From positions 496,001 through 560,000 of the forward strand of contig NZ_CP150300.1 of the NCBI RefSeq assembly GCF_037991315.1: a stretch of 64,000 nucleotides of DNA, given 5' to 3'. Source of the DNA: Paenibacillus sp. FSL H8-0079 (lineage in GTDB: Bacteria > Bacillota > Bacilli > Paenibacillales > Paenibacillaceae). Position 1 is the first letter of the stretch, and the number at the start of each line of letters is the position of its first letter. Positions 1-8,956 of the stretch are shown here, in pieces. Position numbers and translations under genes: made by a program. Under the pieces are notes generated by a model. That model did not search any database and had not been told where the DNA came from. It saw only the letters and a program-made list of their open reading frames with translations.

Positions 1-364
1 CCCCGCGCAGATGAATCCAGAAGATGCTCCATGGTTCGGCTGCGTTGGCTCCGTACACATGAGGAACATGTGCAGGCAATATGATGAGGTTTCCCGGGCG
101 GACATCATATGTCTTGCCGCCATCCATCGTATACCAGCCTGTGCCTTGGGCACAGTACATCAGAATGTGTGATTCACAACCTTCGGGACGGTCACGGTAA
201 TGATGCTCTGCTTCGTGAAAGTAACCGATATCGGTAACATATAATCCGGACGTGACCGGATAAGCTGCAGCTTCTTGCAGCAGCGGGTCCGGAAGTACAA
301 TGAGTTTTTGCATACGAAATCCGTCAGATTTACGCTGTAGGGGAGGTCTGTTGTTAGGTCTCAT
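1..364 (-). CDS. AraC-family regulator, N-terminal cupin part (partial)
   Basis: The reading frame runs off the left edge, so only about 121 N-terminal residues are present. They form the cupin-like sugar-sensing domain of AraC-type regulators, seen in GTGWYTMDGG, the stretch around RPGNLIILPAHVPH, and FWIHLRG. The C-terminal double helix-turn-helix would lie outside the window. The start is uncertain: ATG at 364 gives MRPNNRPPL and ATG at 313 gives MQKLIVLPD, and neither has a good Shine-Dalgarno. The gene is divergent from the lactonase at 546, which it might control; that is inference from position only. Confidence 0.8.
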   Translation of the reverse strand, partial: MRPNNRPPLQRKSDGFRMQKLIVLPDPLLQEAAAYPVTSGLYVTDIGYFHEAEHHYRDRPEGCESHILMYCAQGTGWYTMDGGKTYDVRPGNLIILPAHVPHVYGANAAEPWSIFWIHLRG

Positions 365-545
365 ACTTTGTATTATGGTGAGAGGTGATAAGAGAGTCAA
401 TGACAGATATGAGAGCTCACCGAGGTTGTACTCGATTTAGAAAGCCACGTTACAGGAAGTGAAGCAGTTGCCCGTGAATTGGGTAAGTACATACCAGTGG
501 GAAGAATCTGACCAATGAATATATAGGACAAGGGAGAGATTAGAT

Positions 546-1601
546 ATGGAAACAGTCACAACCCAGGAAACGCTTTTCTATACAGGTACGTATGCTTCAG
601 CAGATGAACCAGGAATATTCCTATGTGCATTGAATGCGGATACAGGAGAGATGCGAATCGTCAATCACATGGAGGGTGTAAGTAATCCTTCTTATCTGGC
701 GTTATGCCCGGATGGAAACTGTCTGTATGTGGCGAGTGAGACGGACGAGGGAGAGGTGCTGGTCTATCGCAGAGATGCAGCAACGAGTGAACTGCACTTA
801 ATGGATCGAAAGCAGACCAGAGGGGCTTCTCCATGTTACGTGTCTGTCTCCAAGGATGGTCAGTGGGTATTCACATCCAATTATAGCAGTGGCAGTGTCA
901 ATGTATTCCCGGTAGGCGATCAGGGTACGCTCGGTGAGATGAGTGCATGGGTGGAACACACGGGAAGTGGAATTCACGAAGAACGTCAGGAAGGGCCGCA
1001 TGCACACTCCATTCAGCCAGATCCGTCCGGACAGTATGCTGTCGTATGTGACCTCGGTCTGGATCAGATCATTGTGTATCGCTTGGAAGAAGGACGTCTG
1101 GTTACCCATCGTGAAACGGATCAGCCACCAGGCGCAGGGCCAAGACATCTTGTATTTCATCCCAACTCGAAGTGGGCTTATGTAATCAATGAATTGGACA
1201 ACACGGTTACAGCATTCCTGTACGATGAGCGTAGAGGGGAGTTTACTACGGTGCAGCACATCTCGACACTTCCAGAAGGGCATAAAGGAGAGGGTACGGC
1301 TGCGGACATCCGTGTATCTCCATGTGGTCGTTTCCTGTATGCATCCAATCGGGGAGATGACAGCATCGTGCTCTATCATATTGATCAGGAGAGCGGTGAG
1401 TTGGAAGCCGTAGAGTGGACGTCTACGATTGGGCAGACACCGCGTAACTTCAATATTTTGCCTGGGGGGATTCTATTGGTGGCGAATCAGGACAGCAATA
1501 ACCTCGTAAGTTTCCAGATCAGTGAAGAAGACGGACGTCTGACGCATAACGGGTTCAAGCTGGAACTACCTCGTCCGGTATGTATTGCACCTGTGGTATA
1601 A
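546..1601 (+). CDS. Lactonase family protein (seven-bladed beta-propeller)
   Basis: At 351 residues this has the usual length of the YbhE/Pgl-type lactonase family, which includes 6-phosphogluconolactonases. Typical blade motifs are visible: FYTGTYASADEPGIFL at the N-terminus, GPHAHSIQPDPSGQY in the middle, PGAGPRHLVFHP, and a C-terminal QTPRNFNILPGG. There is no signal peptide, so it should be cytoplasmic. The start follows GGGAGAG with good spacing. It is monocistronic and ends in a strong terminator. The family call is firm, but whether the substrate is 6-phosphogluconolactone cannot be told. Confidence 0.85.
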   Translation: METVTTQETLFYTGTYASADEPGIFLCALNADTGEMRIVNHMEGVSNPSYLALCPDGNCLYVASETDEGEVLVYRRDAATSELHLMDRKQTRGASPCYVSVSKDGQWVFTSNYSSGSVNVFPVGDQGTLGEMSAWVEHTGSGIHEERQEGPHAHSIQPDPSGQYAVVCDLGLDQIIVYRLEEGRLVTHRETDQPPGAGPRHLVFHPNSKWAYVINELDNTVTAFLYDERRGEFTTVQHISTLPEGHKGEGTAADIRVSPCGRFLYASNRGDDSIVLYHIDQESGELEAVEWTSTIGQTPRNFNILPGGILLVANQDSNNLVSFQISEEDGRLTHNGFKLELPRPVCIAPVV

Positions 1602-1654
1602 GTTGTAATACGGTGAAGTTAACGTGGAATATTACATCTGAAAAGTGTTCCAGA

Positions 1655-1698
1655 AGCTGTGAAATCATGGAGAAACACATGGTTTTACAGCTTTTTTT
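1655..1698 (+). terminator. Intrinsic terminator after lactonase gene
   Basis: A 15-bp nearly perfect stem (AGCTGTGAAATCATG pairing with CATGGTTTTACAGCT) with an 8-nt loop is followed by seven T. Confidence 0.9.
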
Positions 1699-1750
1699 AG
1701 TCTTTTTATATGATTAACTTGAAAATAGTGGCAATTATCACATTTTTTTA

Positions 1751-1779
1751 TTGACCATCGTTCGAACGTTCATTATGAT
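1751..1779 (+). promoter_or_regulatory. SigA-type promoter with a palindrome in the spacer
   Basis: TTGACC (1751-1756) and TATGAT (1774-1779) are separated by 17 bp. The spacer holds the perfect palindrome CGTTCGAACG (1760-1769), a plausible operator. It lies 58 bp upstream of the XRE-TPR receptor gene. Confidence 0.7.
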
Positions 1780-1837
1780 CAGAATATATGGTGATAAAAC
1801 CTAAAATCTGGATGTTGCACGAAGGGTGGTGCTTTCC

Positions 1838-3232
1838 TTGGAACCTGCAAATTCAATTCGGGAGCAATTAACCCAGTTTATTGATAAGAACAGCATGACG
1901 CTCTCCCGATTCTCGGAAGGATCTGGCATTAATACAGGCACAATTAGTCGTATTTTACATGGGAATCGTCCGATATCCGTGAGTCAATTGATTGCGATCT
2001 CATCAGGAATGGGCGTGGCAGCGGATCATTTTTTTGCCGACTATGTGGAAGAGTGTTTCGCTTATTCCGTATCCATGCGGCGAATCAGACCGTTTATTCT
2101 CCTGAGTGCGGAGCTGAATCGGCTGGACTGCATTGAGCAGATTCTTCATCGGCTACTGGACGACCTGGATTATGCGACAGAACTATTTGAGATGGCAGAA
2201 CAGTTATTTGAACGAAATCAGCGATCTGCGGCGGCATTGTTATATAAGAGTGTGAGTGAAGTCGAGAAATATCAGCATTCCGAACGACTTGCGATGTGTC
2301 AGTATCGGTTGTTTTTAATTGGACAAGGAGAAAACTTGGAGGACAATCTAAGGACGGCTATCTTGTTCGAGCCCTATGTAGACCGGTTGGATGAGGGCTA
2401 CCAATTGGATGCGCTGAAACATTTGATTCATGTGTTTATGGCAGTTCATAAATGGGATAAAGTGGATGGTTTAGCGCAAGAGATGTACAAGTTGGCGAAG
2501 ATTTTTTATGAGTCTAAGCACCTTTCTAGACGAAAGGAACACCATGAAAATCACACCGAACGTCCACTCTATACTTATATTTTATATGCTTGGTTGATTC
2601 GATCCACAGTGTATGAGGAGTATGGAGATTATAAAAAAGCTTTGGAGTTTGTATCGTTGTATGCATATGGACAGGGCTGGTTACAGGAACAGGATGAAGA
2701 ATCGGAGCGCATACAGCAACAATTTGGGGAATGGGCTACAGCTAATACCTATCTTTATCGAATGTTATCCGGAGAAAAGGAGATCGTTCACGAATACGCG
2801 GACTATATTTCGAAGTATCCAGATGAGATTTTTTTAGCTTTACGTTACATGATTCAGGCAGCCAATCAGTTTGATTGGAACATTGATGACATTTTGAATC
2901 GCTTCTCCGAACATACGCCTCTACGTACCTACAAGACTGAGTTTGGCGATTATAATAAACGTATCATTAATGAAAGTTATGCGCGGTTTTTAAGTGATCT
3001 GGGGATGTACCAACTTAAGAGAGATCGTAATGATGCAATGAATCTTATTCTTGAAGGATTGCAAATGTCAGTTAAAATAAATAGTGATCGAAATATTATT
3101 ACATGTATGACATTATTTGAGCAGTACAGAGATCAAGCTGATTCAGAAGCAAAACAGAAATTCAAATCCTTATCAAGTGAGGTGCAACGGCTCAATGCGA
3201 AAAAAAACGTCTTTGTTGCTAACCATTTTTAG
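1838..3232 (+). CDS. XRE-TPR regulator, RNPP/AloR-like peptide receptor
   Basis: An N-terminal Cro/C1-type helix-turn-helix (about residues 8-60, with FSEGSGINTGTISRIL as the recognition region) is followed by about 400 helical residues of TPR type. This is the layout of RNPP quorum-sensing receptors (PlcR, NprR, AimR), and it closely resembles the AloR proteins of Paenibacillus. I chose the TTG start at 1838 (MEPANSIREQL) because AGGGTGGT lies 7 nt upstream; GTG codons at 1826 and 1829 are alternatives. The 3' end overlaps a short secreted-peptide frame (3195-3296), which is the usual layout of such receptor/signal pairs. Target genes are unknown. Confidence 0.85.
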   Translation: MEPANSIREQLTQFIDKNSMTLSRFSEGSGINTGTISRILHGNRPISVSQLIAISSGMGVAADHFFADYVEECFAYSVSMRRIRPFILLSAELNRLDCIEQILHRLLDDLDYATELFEMAEQLFERNQRSAAALLYKSVSEVEKYQHSERLAMCQYRLFLIGQGENLEDNLRTAILFEPYVDRLDEGYQLDALKHLIHVFMAVHKWDKVDGLAQEMYKLAKIFYESKHLSRRKEHHENHTERPLYTYILYAWLIRSTVYEEYGDYKKALEFVSLYAYGQGWLQEQDEESERIQQQFGEWATANTYLYRMLSGEKEIVHEYADYISKYPDEIFLALRYMIQAANQFDWNIDDILNRFSEHTPLRTYKTEFGDYNKRIINESYARFLSDLGMYQLKRDRNDAMNLILEGLQMSVKINSDRNIITCMTLFEQYRDQADSEAKQKFKSLSSEVQRLNAKKNVFVANHF

Positions 3233-3296
3233 TGTTACAGTTACAATCTGCCCAATCATTTATGCCTTAATGGGCCACGGAGCAGGCGGAGTGTAA
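3195..3296 (+). CDS. Candidate quorum-sensing pro-peptide (AloP/Phr-like)
   Basis: This 33-codon frame overlaps the last 38 bases of the receptor gene in another frame. The peptide begins MRKKTSLLLTIFSVTV, a basic N-terminus and a hydrophobic core typical of a Sec signal, and ends IIYALMGHGAGGV. RNPP signalling peptides are exported as such short pro-peptides and trimmed to 5-10 C-terminal residues, so the signal would come from MGHGAGGV. GAGGTG (3179-3184) stands 10 nt before the ATG, and a terminator follows at 3323. Pairing with the upstream receptor is inferred from layout. Confidence 0.75.
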   Translation: MRKKTSLLLTIFSVTVTICPIIYALMGHGAGGV

Positions 3297-3322
3297 ATTA
3301 TGAATTCATTCAAAAGAGAACG

Positions 3323-3352
3323 AAGTCGGAGGAGAAATCCTTCGGCTTTTTT
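3323..3352 (+). terminator. Intrinsic terminator after receptor/peptide pair
   Basis: AAGTCGGAGGA pairs with TCCTTCGGCTT (two G-U pairs) over a GAAA loop, followed by a T run. Confidence 0.8.
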
Positions 3353-3421
3353 ATGTACGAACCATTTAATTACTAAATTAGACCTATAGATGGAATTATA
3401 TGTTTAATTTAAAATGAATAT

Positions 3422-3436
3422 ATTAAAGCGCTTACA
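3422..3436 (+). promoter_or_regulatory. Putative CcpA cre site upstream of the pectin lyase
   Basis: ATTAAAGCGCTTACA matches the catabolite-responsive-element consensus WTGWAARCGNWWWCA at 14 of 15 positions. It lies 60 bp before the rhamnogalacturonan lyase start, where carbon catabolite control would be expected for a polysaccharide-degrading enzyme. Confidence 0.55.
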
Positions 3437-3495
3437 TATAAGATGGCGCTACAAGGGCATCGGGCTTACCAATACAATTGGGGAGGCAATTGTTT

Positions 3496-5373
3496 ATGGG
3501 AAATCGATCATCATTGTGGAAGCGCACATTACGTACAGCCGGAGTATCGCTGCTGAGTTCCGCGTTACTGGTCACTTCGCTTGGATTGGGCAACCCGTCA
3601 GTAACACATGCAGCGGGAGCAAGGCAGATGGAATATCTGGATCGCGGTGTGGTGGCTGTGAAGACCGGGGCAGGTGTGTTTGTCAGTTGGCGGCTTCTGG
3701 GAACGGAAGGATCGAATGTATCGTTTAACGTCTATCGGGATGGAACCAAGGTGAACGCTACGCCCATAACAAACAGCACCAACCTTCAGGATGCAAGCGG
3801 GACAAGCAGTTCCAAATATACGGTTCGCGCTGTCGTGAGTGGAACGGAGCAGGCTGCTTCAGCGGTAGCAAGCGTATGGGGTAATAACTATCTATCTGTA
3901 CCGCTCAGTGTACCCGCAGGTGGGACAACGCCCGATGGAGTAGCCTACACCTACAGTGCCAACGATGCCAGTGCAGGTGACCTGGATGGTGATGGTGAGT
4001 ATGAATTGATTGTGAAGTGGGACCCTTCCAACTCCAAAGATAACTCCCAGAGCGGTTATACCGGGGAAGTGTTTATCGATGCCTACAAATTAAACGGAAC
4101 ACGCCTCTGGCGGATTAGTCTGGGCAAAAATATCCGTGCGGGTGCTCACTACACCCAGTTCATGGTGTACGATCTCGACGGTGACGGAAAAGCCGAGGTT
4201 GCGATGAAAACGGCCGATGGTACCAAGGATGGTACTGGCGTGGTCATCGGGGATGCAAGCAAGGATTACCGCAATTCCAGCGGTTATGTGTTGTCTGGAC
4301 CCGAATTCCTGACGGTTTTCAATGGGCAGACTGGAAAAGCACTCTCCACGGTGAACTACGAACCAGCACGTGGTAATGTGTCCGACTGGGGAGATAACTA
4401 CGGCAACCGGGTGGACCGATTCCTTGCTGCCGTTGCTTATCTGGATGGGGAGCGGCCAAGTCTGGTCATGGCGCGTGGGTACTACACCCGGACAGTGCTC
4501 GTGGCTTATAACTGGCGAAATGGACAGCTGACCAAGCAATGGACGTTTGATTCCAATACATCTGGCAATTCGGGTTATGCCGGGCAAGGAAATCACAATC
4601 TGAGTGTGGCGGACGTGGATGGAGATGGGAAAGACGAGATCGTCTATGGTGCCATGGCGGTGGATGATAACGGCAAAGGATTGTACACGACAGGACTTCA
4701 TCATGGCGATGCCATGCATCTGAGTGACCTGGACCCGGATCGCCCTGGACTTGAGGTATTTCAGGTTCATGAGACACCATCCAATGCCGGAGTGGAGTTC
4801 CGGGATGCAGGTACAGGCCAGTTAATCTGGGGTGTCAAAACAACGAAGGATATTGGACGCGGCATGGCGGCAGATATTGATCCAAGATATAAAGGTGCTG
4901 AAGTGTGGGCAGACGGCAGTCTGTATACAGCCAAAGGGCAGAAACTTGGGACAACCCTGCCGTCCTCCACGAATTTTGGCATCTGGTGGGATGGGGATCT
5001 ACTCCGTGAACTGCTGGACAGCAACCGAATCGACAAGTGGAACTATGCTAACAGCACAACGATGAACCTGCTCACCGCTTCCGGCGTATCTTCCAATAAC
5101 GGAACCAAGTCTACGCCGAATCTGCAGGCTGATCTGTTCGGGGACTGGAGAGAGGAAGTGGTATGGCGGACGAATGACAGCTCAGCACTGCGGATCTATA
5201 CCACAACAGCAGTTACGGACAAACGCATCTATACGCTGATGCATGATCCAGTGTACCGTCTTGGCGTCGCTTGGCAAAATGTAGCCTACAACCAACCGCC
5301 ACACACCGGTTTTTATCTAGGAGAAGGCATGAGCACACCACCGGTACCCAATATCCGGTATGCGGGCAGATGA
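3496..5373 (+). CDS. Secreted rhamnogalacturonan lyase, PL11 (YesW-like)
   Basis: The 625-residue product cleaves the rhamnogalacturonan I backbone of pectin by beta-elimination. A Sec signal peptide (MGNRSSLWKRTLRTAGVSLL to about THA-A) precedes a mature part starting at RQMEYLDRGVVAVKT. Next come an Ig-like N-terminal module and an eight-bladed propeller with repeated calcium-binding loops such as DLDGDGEYELIVKWD, DLDGDGKAEVAMKTADG and DVDGDGKDEIVYGAM, the hallmark of family PL11. The ATG at 3496 follows GGGGAGG; an upstream in-frame TTG at 3478 lacks a binding site. There is no cellulose- or pectin-binding tail. It has its own terminator, with a cre-like site upstream. Confidence 0.93.
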   Translation: MGNRSSLWKRTLRTAGVSLLSSALLVTSLGLGNPSVTHAAGARQMEYLDRGVVAVKTGAGVFVSWRLLGTEGSNVSFNVYRDGTKVNATPITNSTNLQDASGTSSSKYTVRAVVSGTEQAASAVASVWGNNYLSVPLSVPAGGTTPDGVAYTYSANDASAGDLDGDGEYELIVKWDPSNSKDNSQSGYTGEVFIDAYKLNGTRLWRISLGKNIRAGAHYTQFMVYDLDGDGKAEVAMKTADGTKDGTGVVIGDASKDYRNSSGYVLSGPEFLTVFNGQTGKALSTVNYEPARGNVSDWGDNYGNRVDRFLAAVAYLDGERPSLVMARGYYTRTVLVAYNWRNGQLTKQWTFDSNTSGNSGYAGQGNHNLSVADVDGDGKDEIVYGAMAVDDNGKGLYTTGLHHGDAMHLSDLDPDRPGLEVFQVHETPSNAGVEFRDAGTGQLIWGVKTTKDIGRGMAADIDPRYKGAEVWADGSLYTAKGQKLGTTLPSSTNFGIWWDGDLLRELLDSNRIDKWNYANSTTMNLLTASGVSSNNGTKSTPNLQADLFGDWREEVVWRTNDSSALRIYTTTAVTDKRIYTLMHDPVYRLGVAWQNVAYNQPPHTGFYLGEGMSTPPVPNIRYAGR

Positions 5374-5445
5374 GGAATGGACAAGGTGTGGCCGTCCAAT
5401 TCCGTTCATGTTTACAATAGCCAGCGAAGCATGGGATTCGCTGAA

Positions 5446-5483
5446 AGGAACAACGGACGCTGGTTCGTTGTTCCTCTTTTTTT
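5446..5483 (+). terminator. Intrinsic terminator after PL11 lyase
   Basis: A perfect 10-bp stem (AGGAACAACG / CGTTGTTCCT) is followed by C and seven T. Confidence 0.88.
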
Positions 5484-5523
5484 GCCAATAGCGCAGAAAT
5501 ACGGTAAAAATCGGAAAAAACGT

Positions 5524-5552
5524 TTGACAGGTATATAGACTGCCTTTATTAT
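5524..5552 (+). promoter_or_regulatory. SigA promoter of the sulfate-uptake operon
   Basis: TTGACA and TATTAT are exactly 17 bp apart. Just downstream (about 5564-5587) is TTACTAAACAGGTAGGAAT. Its TAGGAAT half resembles sites of the cysteine repressor CymR; that link is inference. The start codon of the binding-protein gene is about 300 bp further on, so the transcript has a long leader. Confidence 0.7.
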
Positions 5553-5674
5553 ACGTATATAACTTACTAAACAGGTAGGAATAATAAAAATGAATCTGTT
5601 TTCAATGTGAAAGCGGTCATTTTACAGACACATGCAACAATGCAACCTGAACAGAATAACGTTCTCACCGTATA

Positions 5675-5790
5675 GACGGAGGAACACCGCAGCGCATCCT
5701 TTCCAGATGGAGCATGCACGGCCTTAAGCCGGCATGACTTTATGGGGAGAAGTGCGCGGGGGTTCCTCCGTCTTCTTGTTTTTAATGGGG
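5675..5790 (+). ncRNA. Structured leader / terminator-like long hairpin before sulfate operon
   Basis: AGACGGAGGAAC (5675-5686) pairs perfectly with GTTCCTCCGTCT (5762-5773). The stem continues inward with CCGC/GCGG and GCGCA/TGCGC, and an apical hairpin holds CGGC/GCCG and CATG/CATG. The outer stem is followed by TCTTGTTTTT, so the whole could act as a terminator or as one state of a switch. I found no SAM-I, T-box or other known riboswitch core. It lies between the promoter and the sulfate-binding gene in a 480-bp non-coding stretch. Confidence 0.5.
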
Positions 5791-5853
5791 CGTTCCATCC
5801 TGTTCAGCCGGCCTGAGGTAGTCATGCAGATCTATATCGGGGGAGTGTTATTA

Positions 5854-6933
5854 ATGAAAAAGAGAATTCACAAGGGTATTCTGGTTGGTCTGGCACTGGT
5901 GTTAACAGGGGTACTGGCAGCATGCGGATCGGATAGCGGCGGGTCCAGTGCAGCAGGAACATCAGGGGGAGCGAAAGGCAGTACAGAAGGGGCCAAGGCC
6001 ATTGAACTGCTGAATGTTTCCTATGATCCAACACGGGAACTCTATGAGCAATATAACAAAGCGTTTGCGGCGCATTGGTTGAAAGAGAAAGGCCAGGAAG
6101 TGACCATCAAACAATCCCACGGGGGATCGGGCAAACAGAGCCGTTCTGTCATTGACGGATTGGATGCGGACGTGGTGACGCTGGCATTGGGATATGACAT
6201 TGATGCGATTGAAGATAGAGGTCTAATTAACGAAGGCTGGCAAGATAAATACGAGCATAACAGCTCTCCGTATACCTCTACGATTGTATTCCTTGTACGT
6301 AAAGGCAATCCAAAAGGCATCAAAGACTGGGATGATCTGATTAAAGGAGATATCGAGGTCATCACCCCGAACCCCAAAACGTCCGGTGGAGCACGTTGGA
6401 ACTACTTGGCGGCATGGGGATATGCATTGAAGCATAACAACAATGATGAAGAGAAAGCGAAGGAATTCGTTGGAGAATTGTTCAAGCATGCGCCTGTGCT
6501 GGATTCGGGTGCTCGCGGATCTACGACGACGTTTGTTGAACGTGGCATTGGTGATGTGCTGCTTGCCTGGGAGAATGAAGCTTTCTTATCGGTAAAAGAG
6601 CTGGGTCCGGACAAATTCGATATTGTCGTGCCTTCAGTTAGTATCTTGGCTGAACCACCCGTTGCGATTGTGGACAAAAATGCAGACAAAAAGGGAACTC
6701 GCGATGTAGCGGATGCCTATCTGAAATATTTGTACAGTGAAGAAGGACAGACGATTGCTGCTGAAAATTATTACCGTCCAACGCTGGACAGCGTGGAGGA
6801 AAAATTCAAGGATCAGTTCCCGGCGCTTGAACTGTTCACATTGAAAGACATATTCGGTACATGGCGGGATACTCAGGCCAAACATTTCAATGACGGTGGT
6901 ATCTTCGACCAGATCTATGTTCCAGGCAGCTAA
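5854..6933 (+). CDS. cysP: Sulfate/thiosulfate-binding lipoprotein of ABC importer
   Basis: The 359-residue product is the extracellular solute-binding component for sulfate. The lipobox [14 protein letters not shown] marks lipid anchoring at Cys. Family motifs follow: [67 protein letters not shown] and [10 protein letters not shown]. The ATG at 5854 follows GGGGGAG; the frame is open further upstream but lacks a signal there. It is first in an operon with two permeases. The choice between CysP and Sbp is by convention. Confidence 0.92.
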   Translation: MKKRIHKGILVGLALVLTGVLAACGSDSGGSSAAGTSGGAKGSTEGAKAIELLNVSYDPTRELYEQYNKAFAAHWLKEKGQEVTIKQSHGGSGKQSRSVIDGLDADVVTLALGYDIDAIEDRGLINEGWQDKYEHNSSPYTSTIVFLVRKGNPKGIKDWDDLIKGDIEVITPNPKTSGGARWNYLAAWGYALKHNNNDEEKAKEFVGELFKHAPVLDSGARGSTTTFVERGIGDVLLAWENEAFLSVKELGPDKFDIVVPSVSILAEPPVAIVDKNADKKGTRDVADAYLKYLYSEEGQTIAAENYYRPTLDSVEEKFKDQFPALELFTLKDIFGTWRDTQAKHFNDGGIFDQIYVPGS

Positions 6934-7020
6934 GGTTGCTCTGTTCAATGAACGCCCGATCAATCGCGCTGTGAGCGGCCAACCAGCCTTACCGGCTGAA
7001 GGCAGAGAGGATGAACGTAC

Positions 7021-7857
7021 ATGAGCAAGGTGATGGTGGCGCGGAGACGAACATTGCCGGGATTCGGATTAACGATGGGGTACAGTGTGTTCTACCTAAG
7101 CCTGGTTGTACTTATTCCATTGGCTGCCCTGTTGTTTAACTCAACAGGGCTGACGTGGGCAACCATGATTGAGGTTGCGACCAATCCCAGGGTGCTGGCT
7201 TCTTTCCAGGTCAGCTTCCTGACCGCAGGTGCAGCGGCCTTGATTGATCTCGTGCTGGGGTTACTCCTGGCATGGGTGCTTGTTCGGTATGAGTTTCCTG
7301 GCAAAAGGCTGTTTGATGCGGTCATTGATCTGCCTTTTGCCTTGCCGACGGCAGTAGCAGGGGTTGCCCTTACAGCGATCTATGCCGGCAATGGCTGGAT
7401 TGGACAGTTCGTAGAGCCTTTGGGCATTAAGCTGGCCTATTCACAGGCCGGAATTACGCTGGCGCTGATGTTTATCGGAATTCCGTTCGTGGTTCGTACG
7501 GTGCAACCGGTGTTGGAGGAGTTGGAGGCAGAAGTGGAAGAGGCGGCTGCCACACTGGGAGCAGGGAGATGGCGGATATTCCGTACCATTCTGCTTCCGG
7601 ATCTGATCCCACCGCTACTGACGGGGTTTGCTCTGGCCTTTGCCCGGGGCATCGGTGAATATGGCTCCGTTGTGTTTATCTCAGGCAATATGCCGATGAA
7701 AACGGAGATTGCCCCCTTGCTGATCATGGCCAAGCTGGAGCAGTTCGATTATGCAGGCGCTACAGCTGTAGCTTTGCTGTTGCTTTTGGTTTCTTTCATC
7801 CTGCTGCTGATCATTAATTCCTTGCAGCGTTGGAGCCGGAAGGCGGGCAGAGCATGA
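7021..7857 (+). CDS. cysT: Sulfate ABC transporter permease CysT
   Basis: This 278-residue, mostly hydrophobic inner-membrane protein has about six helices. It carries the EAA loop that contacts the ATPase (EVEEAAATLGAGRWRIFRTI) and the family motifs DLPFALPTAVAGVALT and FARGIGEYGSVVFISGN. It pairs with CysW in the translocation pore. It sits 87 bp after the binding-protein gene and 67 bp before cysW, all in one operon. Confidence 0.93.
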   Translation: MSKVMVARRRTLPGFGLTMGYSVFYLSLVVLIPLAALLFNSTGLTWATMIEVATNPRVLASFQVSFLTAGAAALIDLVLGLLLAWVLVRYEFPGKRLFDAVIDLPFALPTAVAGVALTAIYAGNGWIGQFVEPLGIKLAYSQAGITLALMFIGIPFVVRTVQPVLEELEAEVEEAAATLGAGRWRIFRTILLPDLIPPLLTGFALAFARGIGEYGSVVFISGNMPMKTEIAPLLIMAKLEQFDYAGATAVALLLLLVSFILLLIINSLQRWSRKAGRA

Positions 7858-7924
7858 CGATGAAGCATGATGGAATATGGATACAAACAGATGTCACTCA
7901 CCCAAACCAAAGGAGGTGCAGCAT

Positions 7925-8800
7925 ATGGCGGGTTCCGTTCCACTGAGCCCTGTTCCACCCGTTAAGACCAGCCGTGGAACTAACCGTGCAACAACGGAAG
8001 CTCCCTGGGTCAAATGGTTGTTGATTGGACTGGCGAGCCTGGTACTCATATGGCTGCTTATTTTGCCACTGGTCATTGTGCTCATGGAGGCGTTGAAGCA
8101 GGGCTGGGGTGTGTACATCGCTGCTCTTACCGAGCCGGATGCCATGTCTGCACTGAAACTAACGTTATTGGTTGCGGGGATTACAGTGCCGCTGAATACG
8201 ATATTTGGTGTGGCCGCTGCATGGGTCATTACCAAGTTCCAGTTTAAGGGCAAAGGACTCATGATCACCCTGATTGATCTTCCCTTTTCAATCTCGCCTG
8301 TGGTGGGCGGGTTGATCTTTGTATTAGTCTTTGGTTCAAATGGGTGGTTTGGGCCGTGGCTGTCCGAACATGATATCAAAATCATTTTTGCGCTGCCAGG
8401 CATTGTCATTGCAACGTTGTTTATTACCTTTCCTTTTGTAGCGAGAGAACTGATTCCGCTGATGGAGGACCAGGGAACCCGGGAAGAAGAAGCGGCCGTT
8501 ACGCTGGGTGCTTCAGGATGGCGAATCTTCTGGAGTGTAACTTTGCCCAACATCAAATGGGGACTGCTGTACGGTATTATTCTGTGTAATGCCCGTGCCA
8601 TGGGCGAGTTCGGAGCGGTATCTGTGGTGTCCGGACATATCCGCGGGGAGACGAATACGCTACCGCTGCATGTCGAGATTTTGTATAACGAATATCAATT
8701 CTCAGCTTCATTTGCCGTAGCTTCCCTGCTCCTGATTCTGGCTCTCGCCACGTTGCTGCTCAAGAGCTGGCTTGGACACAAAGCCGTTTCAGAAAAGTGA
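7925..8800 (+). CDS. cysW: Sulfate ABC transporter permease CysW
   Basis: The 291-residue partner permease has the motifs DLPFSISPVVGGLIFVLVFG, the EAA loop REEEAAVTLGASGWRIFWSV and RAMGEFGAVSVVSGHI. An ideal AAAGGAGGTG lies before the ATG at 7925, so this start replaces an upstream in-frame ATG at 7877. The expected cysA ATPase gene does not follow; the ATPase must be encoded elsewhere or shared. Confidence 0.93.
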   Translation: MAGSVPLSPVPPVKTSRGTNRATTEAPWVKWLLIGLASLVLIWLLILPLVIVLMEALKQGWGVYIAALTEPDAMSALKLTLLVAGITVPLNTIFGVAAAWVITKFQFKGKGLMITLIDLPFSISPVVGGLIFVLVFGSNGWFGPWLSEHDIKIIFALPGIVIATLFITFPFVARELIPLMEDQGTREEEAAVTLGASGWRIFWSVTLPNIKWGLLYGIILCNARAMGEFGAVSVVSGHIRGETNTLPLHVEILYNEYQFSASFAVASLLLILALATLLLKSWLGHKAVSEK

Positions 8801-8956
8801 TTATGAGAAGAAGAAAATACAGATTGACAGCTACTGGAAGCCCTGCTAATGTATAAACCAAGTATATAGGTTGGATAAGAATGATTTATAAATCCGTTGG
8901 ATGACAGCGCACTTAGGAATATGGCGGGCAGTAGCCCGAGAAGAGGAGGCGGCTCT

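Noticed and set aside
5559..5853. SAM-I riboswitch or T-box before the sulfate genes
   Set aside because: None of the conserved core sequences (GAGGGA, GCAACC, or the T-box TGGNACCGCG) is present.
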